A stretch of DNA of 64,000 bases. Source: Rhodococcus sp. HNM0569. Its GTDB lineage: Bacteria > Actinomycetota > Actinomycetes > Mycobacteriales > Mycobacteriaceae. The stretch is taken from assembly GCF_012726205.1 (NCBI RefSeq), contig NZ_JAASAE010000007.1:197895-261894 (forward strand), read 5' to 3'. This document shows, piece after piece, positions 42,756-55,323 of the stretch. A program made the translations under genes and the position numbers. Under the pieces are notes generated by a model. The model was not told where the DNA came from. It saw nothing but the letters and a program-made list of their open reading frames with translations, and did no database searches. Numbering within the stretch: the first letter of the stretch is position 1; each line of letters starts with the position of its first letter.

Positions 42756-43873
42756 GGGCTCATCACCTCGCGTACGGATTGCACGATGTGGTCGACGTCG
42801 GACTGGGAGAGCGCGGCGTGCACCGGGATGCTCACGCAACGTTGCGCGATCGACTCGGCGACCGGCGTGGGATCGGCGACCACCCGCGGATGGGCACGGA
42901 AGACGTCGTAGTCGTGGACGAGCCGCGGGTAGTACACACCGCTGCCGACGCCGCGTTCACCGAGCCGCGCCACGAACTCCTCGCGGTCGACGGGTGCGTC
43001 GTCGCGCAACAGCAGCGTGTACTGGTGCCACACGTGCCCGCGGCCGGGCAACTCGCCGGGCAGCGTGAGCCCCGCGACGTCGCCGAGTCCCTCGCCGAGC
43101 ATCTTCGCGTTGCGGCGGCGCGCCTCGACCTGCTCGCGGTACACCGGAAGCTGCGGGAGACCGAGCGACGCCTGCAGATCGGTCATGCGGTAGTTCTGCC
43201 CCGCCATGTCGTACACATAGCGTTCGCGCATGCCCTGGTTGCGCAGCGTGCGCAGGCGCTGCGCGAGCTCGTCGTCGTCCGTCGTGAGCCTGCCGCCCTC
43301 GCCGGTCGTGAGGTTCTTCGTCGCGTACATCGAGAAACACCCGAGCCCGAACCCGCCGACTCCGCGGCCCTCGAACGTCGCGCCGTGCGCCTGTGCGGCA
43401 TCCTCGACGATCGTGGCGTCGTGCTCGGTGGCGAGCGCGGTGAGCGCGCCCATGTCGGCGGCCTGCCCGTACAGGTGCACCGGCAGCAGCACCTTCGTGC
43501 GCTCGCCGACGCGCTGCCCGACCGACGCGGGATCGAGACAGAAGTCGTGCTCGCCGACGTCGGCGAAGCGTGCCGTCGCGCCGGCGTCGAGGATCGCGTT
43601 GAGCGTCGCGACGAAGGTGAACGGCGACGTCAGCACCTCGTCCCCCGGCTGCAGATCCTGCACGCGCAACGCCGCGACGAGCGCCGTCGTGCCGCTCGTG
43701 ACCGCGATCGCGTGCCGCACCCCGACGAGCTCGGCGAACCCTTCTTCGAGCCGCTCCACCTTGGGACCCTGCGCGACACGGCCGGACCGCAGAGTGTCGA
43801 GGACCTCGGCTTCGACGTCCTCACCGAACGAGATCTTCGAGATCGGTATCACCTGATTGTTCCTCCGATACAT
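42752..43873 (-). CDS. DegT/DnrJ/EryC1 sugar aminotransferase (GnnB/WbpE-like)
   Basis: A 373-residue PLP enzyme of the sugar aminotransferase family. Marks are RSGRVAQGPKVERLEEGFA, SGTTAL at 60-65, TSPFTFVATLNAIL, EDAAQAHGA at 157-165 and the PLP Lys186 in YATKNLTTGEGG. It should transfer an amino group from glutamate to a keto-sugar nucleotide, here probably the 3-keto product of the overlapping dehydrogenase. The start at 43873 (ATG) is chosen because homology begins just after it; the gene is divergent from the LpxA-like acyltransferase, 77 bases away. Confidence 0.9.
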   Translation of the reverse strand: MYRRNNQVIPISKISFGEDVEAEVLDTLRSGRVAQGPKVERLEEGFAELVGVRHAIAVTSGTTALVAALRVQDLQPGDEVLTSPFTFVATLNAILDAGATARFADVGEHDFCLDPASVGQRVGERTKVLLPVHLYGQAADMGALTALATEHDATIVEDAAQAHGATFEGRGVGGFGLGCFSMYATKNLTTGEGGRLTTDDDELAQRLRTLRNQGMRERYVYDMAGQNYRMTDLQASLGLPQLPVYREQVEARRRNAKMLGEGLGDVAGLTLPGELPGRGHVWHQYTLLLRDDAPVDREEFVARLGERGVGSGVYYPRLVHDYDVFRAHPRVVADPTPVAESIAQRCVSIPVHAALSQSDVDHIVQSVREVMSP

Positions 43874-43950
43874 TGATCCGAACCGGCCGCGCTGCCGCGA
43901 ATCGCGTAAGAAGACGTAACCACGAACCGGACCCTGTCTTGGAGGGATTG

Positions 43951-44664
43951 GTGACATTCATGTCTGGCGGCCCGAACTCGCACATCCACCCGACGGTCGT
44001 CGTGGGCGACGACGTGCGCATCGGGAGCCGAGTGTCGATCGGCCCGTACGCCGTACTCACCGGGCCGCTCGAGATCGGCGACGACTGCTGGATCGGACCG
44101 CACTGCACGCTCGGCCAGCCACCCGAGTGGATCGGCAAGGTGCACCCGCCGACGTGGACGGAGGCGAGCCCACACCAGGGTGTGGTGGTGGGCGCGGGCT
44201 CGGTGCTGCGCGAACACACCACCGTCCACCAAGGCGGCGAGCGACCCACCGTCATCGGACCGGGCGCGTTCATCATGAACGGCACGTCGGTAGGCCACGA
44301 CGTGCAGACCGGGCCGGGCTGCACCGTCGCGCCGTCCACCACCTTCGGCGGCCACGTCACCCTCGGCGAAGGCGTCACCCTCGGTATCAACACGGTCATC
44401 CATCAGCGTCGCGTGATCGGGTCGCGCGCGATGATCGGCATGAACTCGGTCGTCACGAAGGACGTCCCGCCGTTCGCGAAGGCATACGGCAACCCGGCCG
44501 ACGTGCACGGCCTCAACCGCGTCGGAATGGAACGCGCGGGCATCCCCGCGGACGACATCGCGCTCGCCGAACGGTTCTACGCGGGCGACGGCACGCTGCC
44601 GCCGTCGCTGGCCGAGGAGTTCGACTGGTGGCAGTCGCGCGCCACCAAACCTCTCCTCGCCTGA
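43951..44664 (+). CDS. LpxA-like UDP-sugar acyltransferase (left-handed beta-helix)
   Basis: A 237-residue hexapeptide-repeat protein. About ten coils of the left-handed beta-helix run from HIHPTVVVGDDVRIG to IGMNSVVTKDVPP. The loop IMNGTSVGHDVQTG places His116 (with Asp117) where LpxA has its catalytic His125, and the C-terminal helix segment GNPADVHGLNRVGMERAGI is a diagnostic LpxA signature. LpxA acylates the 3-position of UDP-GlcNAc, or its 3-amino analogue, from acyl-ACP. A GGAGGG site precedes the GTG at 43951; ATG at 43960 is an alternative. No lpxB, C or D genes are in the window, so a lipid A pathway is not implied; acyl chain length is unknown. Confidence 0.85.
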   Translation: MTFMSGGPNSHIHPTVVVGDDVRIGSRVSIGPYAVLTGPLEIGDDCWIGPHCTLGQPPEWIGKVHPPTWTEASPHQGVVVGAGSVLREHTTVHQGGERPTVIGPGAFIMNGTSVGHDVQTGPGCTVAPSTTFGGHVTLGEGVTLGINTVIHQRRVIGSRAMIGMNSVVTKDVPPFAKAYGNPADVHGLNRVGMERAGIPADDIALAERFYAGDGTLPPSLAEEFDWWQSRATKPLLA

Positions 44665-44719
44665 GACCAGATCGCCGTTTCCGGACGCGCGGCACACGCG
44701 CGCCGCTAGCGTCGATCTG

Positions 44720-45751
44720 GTGAGCACCCGATCGGACTCCGGAGACGTGCAGTCGCACCCGCCGGTGGAACGCGTCGCAGGCGCCCGGCGACGCGTCCTG
44801 CTCGCGCGCGCCGTGCGGGTGCTCGTGACGCTCGCGATCGTCGTCGCCGTCGCGGTCGCGGTTCGGGCGCAGTGGACGGCGGTCCGCGACACGATCACGA
44901 GCCTGCAACTGTGGGCGCTGCTGATGTCGGCGGCGTGCGTATTCGTCGGGATGGGCGCCGCGGTGCGGGCATGGCAGCACGCGCTCGGTGCGATCGGATA
45001 CCCGATCCCCGCGTTCGACGCCGCGCGCTGCTATCTCGTCGGGCAGCTCGGCAAGTACCTGCCGGGCAGCGTGTGGGCGTTCGTGTTGCAGACCGAACTC
45101 GTGCGCCGCGCGGGCGTCTCGCGGGCGGCCGGGTTCGTCGCCGTCCTCGTCACCGTCGGGCTCAGCACGACCGCCGCGCTCGTCGTCGGCCTGCTGGGGT
45201 TGCCCGCACTGTTCGACGTCTCGCGGGCCGCCGCGATCGGCGTCCTCGTGCTCGTGCCGATCTCACTCGTGTGCGCGTACCCGCCGATCCTCACGCGCCT
45301 CGTCGACCTCGTACTGCGCGTGCTGCGCCGCCCGCCACTCGAACACCCGCTCACGATGCACAAGATCGGGCTCGCGCTCGCGTGGTGCGCCGTCAGCTGG
45401 GTGCTGTACGGCATTCACCTGTGGCTGCTCGTGTCGAGCGTCGACGGGGTGCGATTGTCGTCGATCCCGCAGTGCATCGGCGCCCTCGCCCTCGGCATGT
45501 GTGCAGGCGTGCTCGTGTTCGTCGCCCCGTCCGGCATCGGTGTGCGCGAGGCCGTCGTCGTCGCCGCGCTCACGCCGTTCACCGGCAGCGGCCCGGCGCT
45601 CGGGCTCGCCCTCGCCTCGCGCCTCGTGTTCACGCTGTGCGAGGTGGCTGCCGGCGTCACCGCCGCGGTGTCCGGCTCGCGTGGCCTGCGTAACGCGTTG
45701 GTCCACGAACGCTCGCGGGCGGCTCCCGCCCTGCGACCCGAGTCCGGCTAG
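44720..45751 (+). CDS. LPG-synthase-like integral membrane protein (UPF0104/flippase-like)
   Basis: A 343-residue protein with about eight membrane segments, of the lysylphosphatidylglycerol synthase transmembrane-region family (PF03706-type, as in MprF N-terminus and AglD). The family pattern is visible in CYLVGQLGKYLPGSVWAFVLQTELVRRAGVSR and in LVFVAPSGIGVREAVVVAAL. Such proteins are thought to flip or handle lipid-linked glycans. No aminoacyl-transfer domain is attached. The GTG at 44720 lies 55 bases after the LpxA-like gene and a chain of membrane glycosyltransferase genes follows in the same direction. Confidence 0.85.
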   Translation: MSTRSDSGDVQSHPPVERVAGARRRVLLARAVRVLVTLAIVVAVAVAVRAQWTAVRDTITSLQLWALLMSAACVFVGMGAAVRAWQHALGAIGYPIPAFDAARCYLVGQLGKYLPGSVWAFVLQTELVRRAGVSRAAGFVAVLVTVGLSTTAALVVGLLGLPALFDVSRAAAIGVLVLVPISLVCAYPPILTRLVDLVLRVLRRPPLEHPLTMHKIGLALAWCAVSWVLYGIHLWLLVSSVDGVRLSSIPQCIGALALGMCAGVLVFVAPSGIGVREAVVVAALTPFTGSGPALGLALASRLVFTLCEVAAGVTAAVSGSRGLRNALVHERSRAAPALRPESG

Positions 45752-45816
45752 CAGCACCGACACGTCGCCCGGACGCCTCGCGCGCAGTATCCGGCATCGC
45801 TCTAGGATGACCTGCG

Positions 45817-47376
45817 ATGCTCACCAATGCCGCCGTTGCGGCTACCCCAGGCGCCGGCGCGACGCGCCGCGACCTGCGCGTACCGCTCGTCACCGTCCTC
45901 GGCGCGCTTCTCGGGCTCGCGGCCTTCCTCGTCGCCCGCACGAGCCTCACCGACGACGCATACATCAGCCTGTCCGCGGCACGAAACCTCGCGCTGCACG
46001 GCGAGTGGTCGATCGTCGAAGGCCTCACCGCCAACACCTCGACATCCCCGCTCAACGTCCTGACCCTGGCACTGCTCACCCTCGTCACCCGCGTGTGGGG
46101 GCCGGGAGACCCGCTCGTCGCGCTCGCCCTCGCGTGCATCGTGTCGGCCGCGGTCGTCGGGTGGGCCCTCGCACGCATCATCCGCACCCTCGGCATCACG
46201 GTGTGGTGGGCCGCGGGCGCGGCGGTGCTGGTGATTCTCAACCCGTTCGTCACCTCGGCGCTCGGGCTCGAGGTCCTGCTGATTCCGGCGGTTGTGCTCG
46301 TCGTCGTCAGCGCGGGCCTCGAACGCAGGCCCCTGCTGTTCGGCGTCGCGGCGGGCGCCGCCGTGCTCGTACGACTCGACCTCGCCGTCGTGGTCGTCGT
46401 GCTCGCGCTCTTCACCCCCGCCATCCGGCACGCGCTGGTGCGCACCGCCGCTGCCTTCGCCGCGGTGACCGTCCCGTGGTACCTGTTCAGCTGGCTCGCA
46501 CTCGGATCGGCGATCCCGGACACCTTCCTCATCAAGCAGGGCCAGGCGTCCGACGTCGGGGGGTACGGCTATCTCGACGGGCCGATCATGTTCTTCCACG
46601 GCGATCCGTGGATGACCGTCGCGGCGTTCGGGCCCGCGGTCCTGGGGGTCGTCGCCCTCGTCGTCGCCTCCGTCGCGGGCGTGCTGCGCCGGCACGGCGC
46701 GCTGCCCGGCCCGCTGCTGGGCCTCGGCGTCGCGGGCGTCGCGTACTACGCGGCCTATGTCGTCCTCGACACCGTGCCGTACCACTGGTACTACGTCACG
46801 CCGCTCACCACACTGTCCGCGTTCGCCGCACTGGCCGCCGGGTACTGGTGCACCCCGGTCGCGAGTCGCTGGTTCCGACCGCTCGCCGCCGTCACGGGCG
46901 CCGCACTGGTCGCCGCGGGCGCGGGCACGGCGTGGTTCACCGTCGAACGCGGTGTTCCGTGGACGTCGCCGCCGGTGTTCGGCAACTGGGCGTCCGCCGC
47001 CGACTACGAGCGGGTGGGCCGCGAGGTCGGTGCGATCGTGGGCGACGTGCCCGTGCGGTCCCCCGGCGAGATCGGCGCGCTCGCCTACTACTGCGAGTGC
47101 CACATCGTCGACGAGTTCTCCGACCGCGGCATCGTCGTCGCGGAGCGACTGCAGCCGCGGCTCGCCGAGACGGACGGGCTCGCCCGGGTGCTGCTGCGCG
47201 CGAACTACGCATTCCTCGACTACGAGCGCGCGCCCCTCGTGCCCGGTTACGCCCTCTCCTACGGCAACGGCGCGGCTCCCGCGCCGAGCGTTCCGGGCGA
47301 GACGTCCTGGGACGTGTACTCCGAAGGGCGCGGCGCGGGTCATCTCGTGCTGACCCCGCTGCCCGCTGCGCCGTGA
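45817..47376 (+). CDS. GT-C-type membrane glycosyltransferase, DD motif
   Basis: A 519-residue protein with about 11 membrane segments and a C-terminal extracellular domain of about 120 residues. The first external loop has LTDDAYISLSAARNLALHGEW, with an Asp-Asp pair like the catalytic loops of mycobacterial arabinofuranosyltransferases (Emb/Aft type) that use decaprenyl-phosphate-arabinose. It may add a lipid-linked sugar to an envelope glycan outside the membrane. The ATG at 45817 follows TCTAGGATGACCTGCG. The next gene starts 4 bases past its stop. Donor and acceptor unknown; similarity to AftB is only in the loop pattern. Confidence 0.8.
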   Translation: MLTNAAVAATPGAGATRRDLRVPLVTVLGALLGLAAFLVARTSLTDDAYISLSAARNLALHGEWSIVEGLTANTSTSPLNVLTLALLTLVTRVWGPGDPLVALALACIVSAAVVGWALARIIRTLGITVWWAAGAAVLVILNPFVTSALGLEVLLIPAVVLVVVSAGLERRPLLFGVAAGAAVLVRLDLAVVVVVLALFTPAIRHALVRTAAAFAAVTVPWYLFSWLALGSAIPDTFLIKQGQASDVGGYGYLDGPIMFFHGDPWMTVAAFGPAVLGVVALVVASVAGVLRRHGALPGPLLGLGVAGVAYYAAYVVLDTVPYHWYYVTPLTTLSAFAALAAGYWCTPVASRWFRPLAAVTGAALVAAGAGTAWFTVERGVPWTSPPVFGNWASAADYERVGREVGAIVGDVPVRSPGEIGALAYYCECHIVDEFSDRGIVVAERLQPRLAETDGLARVLLRANYAFLDYERAPLVPGYALSYGNGAAPAPSVPGETSWDVYSEGRGAGHLVLTPLPAAP

Positions 47377-47380
47377 CGCC

Positions 47381-51460
<4,080 letters not shown>

Positions 51461-51461
51461 C

Positions 51462-51482
51462 GTTCGGCGCGTTTGCGCGAAC
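51462..51482 (+). terminator. hairpin after rmlC
   Basis: GTTCG(G)CGC (51462-51470) and GCGCGAAC (51475-51482) form an 8-bp stem with one bulged G and a 4-base loop, two bases after the rmlC stop. No T-tract; probable end of the rmlAC transcript. Confidence 0.5.
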
Positions 51483-51607
51483 CACCCCGGCGGAGCCCGC
51501 GCGCTCGGTAGCGTGACCACCGAGGACAGACCTGCCGAGAGCGATCGCGTCGGGCCTGCGTGCGGATGCTCGTCCGGGCGCCACCGGTGCGGGAAGGAGG
51601 GGCCGCC

Positions 51608-52015
51608 GTGCCGAAGCCGCCGCTGCCGCCCGACGCCGTCGAGATGCTGAAACGCCCCAACTACGCGACCATCACGACCGTGCGCCCCGACGGGCAGCCG
51701 GTGTCGGTGGCCACGTGGTACATGTACGAAGGCAATCGGATCCTCGTCAACATGGACGCGGCGCGACGGCGGCTCGCCTACCTCCGGCACGACCCGCGGG
51801 TGAGCCTCACTGCGCTCGACCCCGACAACTGGATCACCCATCTGAGTGTCCAGGGGCGCGTCACCGAACTGGTGGACGACACCGACCTGGCGGACATCGA
51901 CCGCATCGCCGTCCACTACACGGGCAAGCCGTACGCGGTACGCGACCGGCCGCGCGTGTCCGCGTGGATCGAGATCGAGACCTGGCACGGTTGGGGTGCC
52001 CTGAAACAGGACTGA
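51608..52015 (+). CDS. PPOX-class F420-dependent oxidoreductase-like protein
   Basis: A 135-residue split-barrel flavin/deazaflavin-binding protein. The order PNYATITTVRPDGQPVSVATWYMYEG, GNRILVNMDAARRRLAYLRHDPRVSL and ending in WIEIETWHGWGAL is that of the F420-binding PPOX-class (Rv1155/Rv2607-like) proteins. These reduce small substrates with F420H2 or bind F420 or FMN. The GTG at 51608 follows a strong GGAAGGAGG. The frame is open upstream to 51560 but without a ribosome site. The protease gene starts 14 bases downstream of its stop. Confidence 0.9.
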   Translation: MPKPPLPPDAVEMLKRPNYATITTVRPDGQPVSVATWYMYEGNRILVNMDAARRRLAYLRHDPRVSLTALDPDNWITHLSVQGRVTELVDDTDLADIDRIAVHYTGKPYAVRDRPRVSAWIEIETWHGWGALKQD

Positions 52016-52029
52016 CCGGGGGCGCACGC

Positions 52030-53106
52030 ATGCGGTCCTACAGCTTCTCGGCGCTGTTCGCGCTCGTCGTCACGGCGGGCACGCTGCTGCTCGCCGCCCC
52101 GCCGCTCGCCGACACCACCGCACCCGACGGCGGCCCGGCGGTCGCCGAGGCGAGCCCGGCGAGCGCCCCACCTGCGGTTCTCGACCCGGCGACGCTGGAA
52201 GCACAGGTCAAGGACGGGATCGTGATGATCGACTCCCAGACGCCGTCGGCACAGACGGCGGGCACCGGTGTGGTCCTCAGCCCGGACGGCCTCGTGCTCA
52301 CGAATCACCATGTCGTGAGCGGCGGACGAACGATCTCGGCAACCCATCAGGGCACGGGCGCGCGTTACCCAGTCGACGTACTCGGCTACGACCGCACGCG
52401 TGACATCGCGGTGGTGCGCTTGCGCGACGCGCAGAACATGCCGACGCTCTCGCTCGGACCCGACGCGGCGCTGCAGGGCGGCGAGTCCGTGACCGCGGTG
52501 GGCAATGCGGAGGGCACCGGCAGGGCGGCCACCGTGCGCGGCACGGTGATCGACCTCGATCAGCGCATCGTGGCGCGCAGCAGCATCGACGGCACCGTCA
52601 ACCGGTTGGGCGGGCTGATCGAAGTGGACGCGCCGGTCCGCCCCGGCGATTCGGGTGGTCCGCTCGTGACGGAGGACGGCACCGTGGTGGGCATCAACAC
52701 CGCGGGCAATGCGGCGGCCGATCCCGCGAGACCCCAAGAGGGACCGCCACGTTCGTACGCGGTGCCGGTCGAAGACGCCCTCGAGGTGCTCGACGTGGTG
52801 AACGCGGGCGTGAGTACCGACACCGTGCACGTGGGGCCGACTCCCGTACTCGGCGTGACGGTGCGCGACACGCGACGGGGCGCCGAGGTGCGTTGGGTGT
52901 CCTTCGACAGTCCAGCCGACGGGGCAGGCCTGCGGATCGGCGATGTCGTGACGACCTTCGACGGCGCCGCGGTACGCACCTCGGACGAGATGCGGAGCCG
53001 GCTCAACCTTCTCGCGCCCGGCGACGCCGTGACGCTGGGCTGGATCGACGAGGCAGGCGCGAGCCGTACAGCACGACTGACCTTGGCCGAGGGCCCACCG
53101 AACTGA
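52030..53106 (+). CDS. secreted trypsin-like serine protease with PDZ domain (PepD/HtrA-like)
   Basis: A 358-residue exported protease. A signal peptide covers about residues 1-27; the S1C domain has His94 (LTNHHVVSG), Asp125 (TRDIAVVR) and Ser208 (PGDSGGP); a PDZ domain spans about 270-358 (GVTVRDTRRGAEV, GDVVTTFDGAAV, SRTARLTL). It probably degrades or binds misfolded envelope proteins. No transmembrane anchor separate from the signal peptide is seen, unlike typical mycobacterial HtrA/PepD. It starts 14 bases after the F420-type gene, so the two may be cotranscribed. Confidence 0.9.
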   Translation: MRSYSFSALFALVVTAGTLLLAAPPLADTTAPDGGPAVAEASPASAPPAVLDPATLEAQVKDGIVMIDSQTPSAQTAGTGVVLSPDGLVLTNHHVVSGGRTISATHQGTGARYPVDVLGYDRTRDIAVVRLRDAQNMPTLSLGPDAALQGGESVTAVGNAEGTGRAATVRGTVIDLDQRIVARSSIDGTVNRLGGLIEVDAPVRPGDSGGPLVTEDGTVVGINTAGNAAADPARPQEGPPRSYAVPVEDALEVLDVVNAGVSTDTVHVGPTPVLGVTVRDTRRGAEVRWVSFDSPADGAGLRIGDVVTTFDGAAVRTSDEMRSRLNLLAPGDAVTLGWIDEAGASRTARLTLAEGPPN

Positions 53107-53156
53107 CCCTCCCGCAGCCGCGGGCACCGGGACGGCCCTCCTCGGTGCGCACGGTG

Positions 53157-53615
53157 TCAGCGCAGGGCCGACGTGGCGGCGCTGTACATGGTGTTCTTGA
53201 TGGCGGCGAGAGTGCCGGGGTTCTTGCCGAGGATGGGCGTGAGCCGGGCGACGGCGGTGGCGAGCACCTCGGTTTCGGTGGCGGTGGCGTCGACGAGTCC
53301 GGCAGCCAGTGCATCGGGTCCGTTGAAGCGGTGACCGGTGGTCATCGCGGTGACCCGCAGTCTGGGGGCTGAGCTTGGCTTGGATGAGCGCGGCCATTCC
53401 GGGGGTGAAGGGGATGTCGATGTCGACCTCGGGGAAGCAGTAGTAGCCGCGGTCCTCACGCATGACGCGGTAGTCGTGCGCGATGGCCAGCATGGCGCCG
53501 GCGCCGAAAGCGTGACCGTTGACCGCGGCGATGGTGGGCAGCGGGAAGGTGAGGATGCGAGCGAACAGCGCTTGGACGCGTCCGACGTACCATTCGGCGC
53601 GATCGCCGTTGGCCG
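53157..53615 (-). pseudogene. enoyl-CoA hydratase remnant: N-terminus lost, frameshifted
   Basis: The minus strand reads GDRAEWYVGRVQALFARILT and FPLPTIAAVNGHAFGAGAML, then the EVDIDIPFTPGMAALIQAKL segment, all typical of the middle of the enoyl-CoA hydratase/isomerase family (oxyanion loop NGHAFGAGA). In the same frame a stop lies just upstream inside the Dyp gene end, so the first ~80-100 residues and any start are missing. After AKLSP the correct sequence continues in another frame (RLRVTAMTTGHRFNGPDALA to AATSALR), with a shift near the G5 run at 53365-53369 of the plus strand. The gene is therefore both truncated and frameshifted. Confidence 0.8.
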
Positions 53616-54818
53616 TCAGCCCAGCAACCCCTCACCGACGAACCCGTCGACGGTGCCCGGCGGGATCGCGAACACGGCCGATCCGACCGGGGTGGTCCAT
53701 TCGTTGAGTGCGTCCATCTCGTCGAGACGGCGCTGGATGGGGACGAACTGGGCCGTGACGTCGCGCTGGAAGGATGCGAACAGCAGTCCGCTGTTCGACG
53801 TCTCGCCCGGCAGGGGTGGATCGTCGTAGTTGTAGGCACGACGGAAGATTCGCTCCCCGGGGTGTGCGTGGTGGGCGCGTGCGATGTGCGCGGTCGGCGA
53901 GATGACGGGTATGCCGTAGCCGTCGACGGCGCCGAAGTCGGCCTCGTCGAATTCCCTTGCGCCGGTGAGCGGCGCCCCCGTATCGAGACGCCTTCCCATC
54001 ACCACTTCGCGCGCGGGGCGATCCAGTTCGTCCCACGTGTCGAGTTCGATACGTATGCGCCGCAACACCATCGACGTTCCACCGGCCATCCACGACTGGT
54101 CCGCACCGTCGTCCCACACGAGCGCGTCGAAGTCGGTCGTGCCGGGCGCAGGGTTGACCGTGCCGTCCAGCTGCCCCATGAGGTTACGCATCGTCGTTCC
54201 GGGCGACTGCGTCCCACGGGCACTGCGGAACCCACGTTGCGCCCACCTGACGGCGGCAAGCGAGCGCACATTCTTCGTCAGCACCCGCACCGCGTGCGCG
54301 ACGGCAACGGCGTCGTCGGCACACACCTGCAACAGCAGGTCGCCGCCCGTGAACGCCGGATCGAGTCGGTCGATCCCGAACGGTGGCAGCGGCGCGAGCC
54401 ACGTGGGAGCACGGTGCACGAGGCCGCTCGCGGCGAACAGACCCGGCCCGTAACCGATCGTGACGGTGAGCCGGGCGGGACTCGCCGCGAGTTCGGGCTC
54501 GGTGTCGCCGAGCGCCGGGCGGCCGGAGGTGAGCCGCGCGATGTCGTCGGTCCAGACTTTCATGATCCCCGCCAACTCCGGACGACCCACGTGGGGAAGC
54601 AGATCCAGCGCCACGAAAGCGGCGTGCGCCTGAGGCGGATCGGTCTCGATGCCGGCCTGGTGCGCACCGCCCCAACCCACGACGTCCTTGCCGAGCACCT
54701 GCGGCTCCGCATCGGAGGCACGGCCCGCCACCGCACCGATTCCGGCAGCGCCCAGCACGGCGGCACCTCCGCGTAGGAGGTGCCGCCTGCTCACGCGGCC
54801 GGCATGCTGGTCAGCCAC
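53616..54818 (-). CDS. Dyp-type peroxidase (EfeB/DyP, Tat-exported)
   Basis: A 400-residue haem peroxidase. The N-terminus has a twin-arginine signal SRRHLLRGGAAVLGAAG (10-26), the GxxDG motif appears as MGQLDGTVNP (catalytic Asp), and the proximal His region is AHIARAHHAHPGERIFRR. C-terminal FASFQRDVTAQFVPIQRRLDEMDALNEW is typical of EfeB. It may oxidise dyes or phenols or take iron from haem. Its start overlaps the end of the PCuAC gene by 8 bases, so the PepSY, PCuAC and Dyp genes are one operon. The stop coincides with the edge of the hydratase remnant. Confidence 0.93.
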   Translation of the reverse strand: MADQHAGRVSRRHLLRGGAAVLGAAGIGAVAGRASDAEPQVLGKDVVGWGGAHQAGIETDPPQAHAAFVALDLLPHVGRPELAGIMKVWTDDIARLTSGRPALGDTEPELAASPARLTVTIGYGPGLFAASGLVHRAPTWLAPLPPFGIDRLDPAFTGGDLLLQVCADDAVAVAHAVRVLTKNVRSLAAVRWAQRGFRSARGTQSPGTTMRNLMGQLDGTVNPAPGTTDFDALVWDDGADQSWMAGGTSMVLRRIRIELDTWDELDRPAREVVMGRRLDTGAPLTGAREFDEADFGAVDGYGIPVISPTAHIARAHHAHPGERIFRRAYNYDDPPLPGETSNSGLLFASFQRDVTAQFVPIQRRLDEMDALNEWTTPVGSAVFAIPPGTVDGFVGEGLLG

Positions 54819-55323
54819 CGTGCGACGGGGTCGACGCGGCGGGCGCGTAGTGTTCCTGCGCGCCCGCGAAATCGCGGGCCTGTGCGGTGAATGTGACCCG
54901 CGAGCCGTCCTCGAACTCGAGAGTGAGCTCGACGTCGACCCCCGGGCTCGAGACCGACGTGACGTCCATCAGCATCACGTGATCGGCCCCCGGTGCGAGA
55001 AGGTGGGTTTCGCCCGCGGGCACGACGAAACCTCCGTCCTTCTCCCGCATGACCGGGGTGCCGCTGCCGTCGTCGGCCACCTCGTGCAGTTCGACGTGGC
55101 CTGCGGCGGGCGACGACGCCCCGACGATGCGGACGTCGTCGTCACCGGTGTTCTGCAATTCGGCGAACGCCGCAGTGGCCCCGGATCCGGCGGCCTTGAC
55201 CCACTGCTCACGCACCACGAGCGAATCCGACTGTGCGGAAGAGGCATCCGGCGCACAGCTGCCGAGGGTGAGCGCGGCGAACGACGCGACGGCCGTCGAG
55301 ACGAGACGAGTACGGGCTTTCAT
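54811..55323 (-). CDS. copper chaperone PCu(A)C family lipoprotein
   Basis: A 170-residue periplasmic Cu(I)-binding protein. A lipoprotein signal with the lipobox LTLGSCAP (Cys about 23) anchors it. The Cu site follows the H-x11-M...H-x-M pattern, seen as HEVADDGSGTPVMRE and then DHVMLMDVTSV. PCuAC proteins deliver copper, for example to cytochrome oxidase. The ATG at 55323 overlaps the PepSY gene stop by four bases; the end overlaps the peroxidase gene by 8. The genes are probably cotranscribed. Confidence 0.9.
   Translation of the reverse strand: MKARTRLVSTAVASFAALTLGSCAPDASSAQSDSLVVREQWVKAAGSGATAAFAELQNTGDDDVRIVGASSPAAGHVELHEVADDGSGTPVMREKDGGFVVPAGETHLLAPGADHVMLMDVTSVSSPGVDVELTLEFEDGSRVTFTAQARDFAGAQEHYAPAASTPSHGG

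Noticed and set aside
43951..44664. The LpxA-like gene as evidence of an outer membrane with lipid A.
   Set aside because: The window otherwise shows a mycolic-acid envelope, and no lpxB, lpxC, lpxD or kdo genes are present; only an acylated amino sugar can be inferred.
53456..53839. Another minus-strand frame over the hydratase remnant as a separate gene.
   Set aside because: It is out of frame with both the peroxidase and the hydratase similarity and is Arg/Ser-rich without features.
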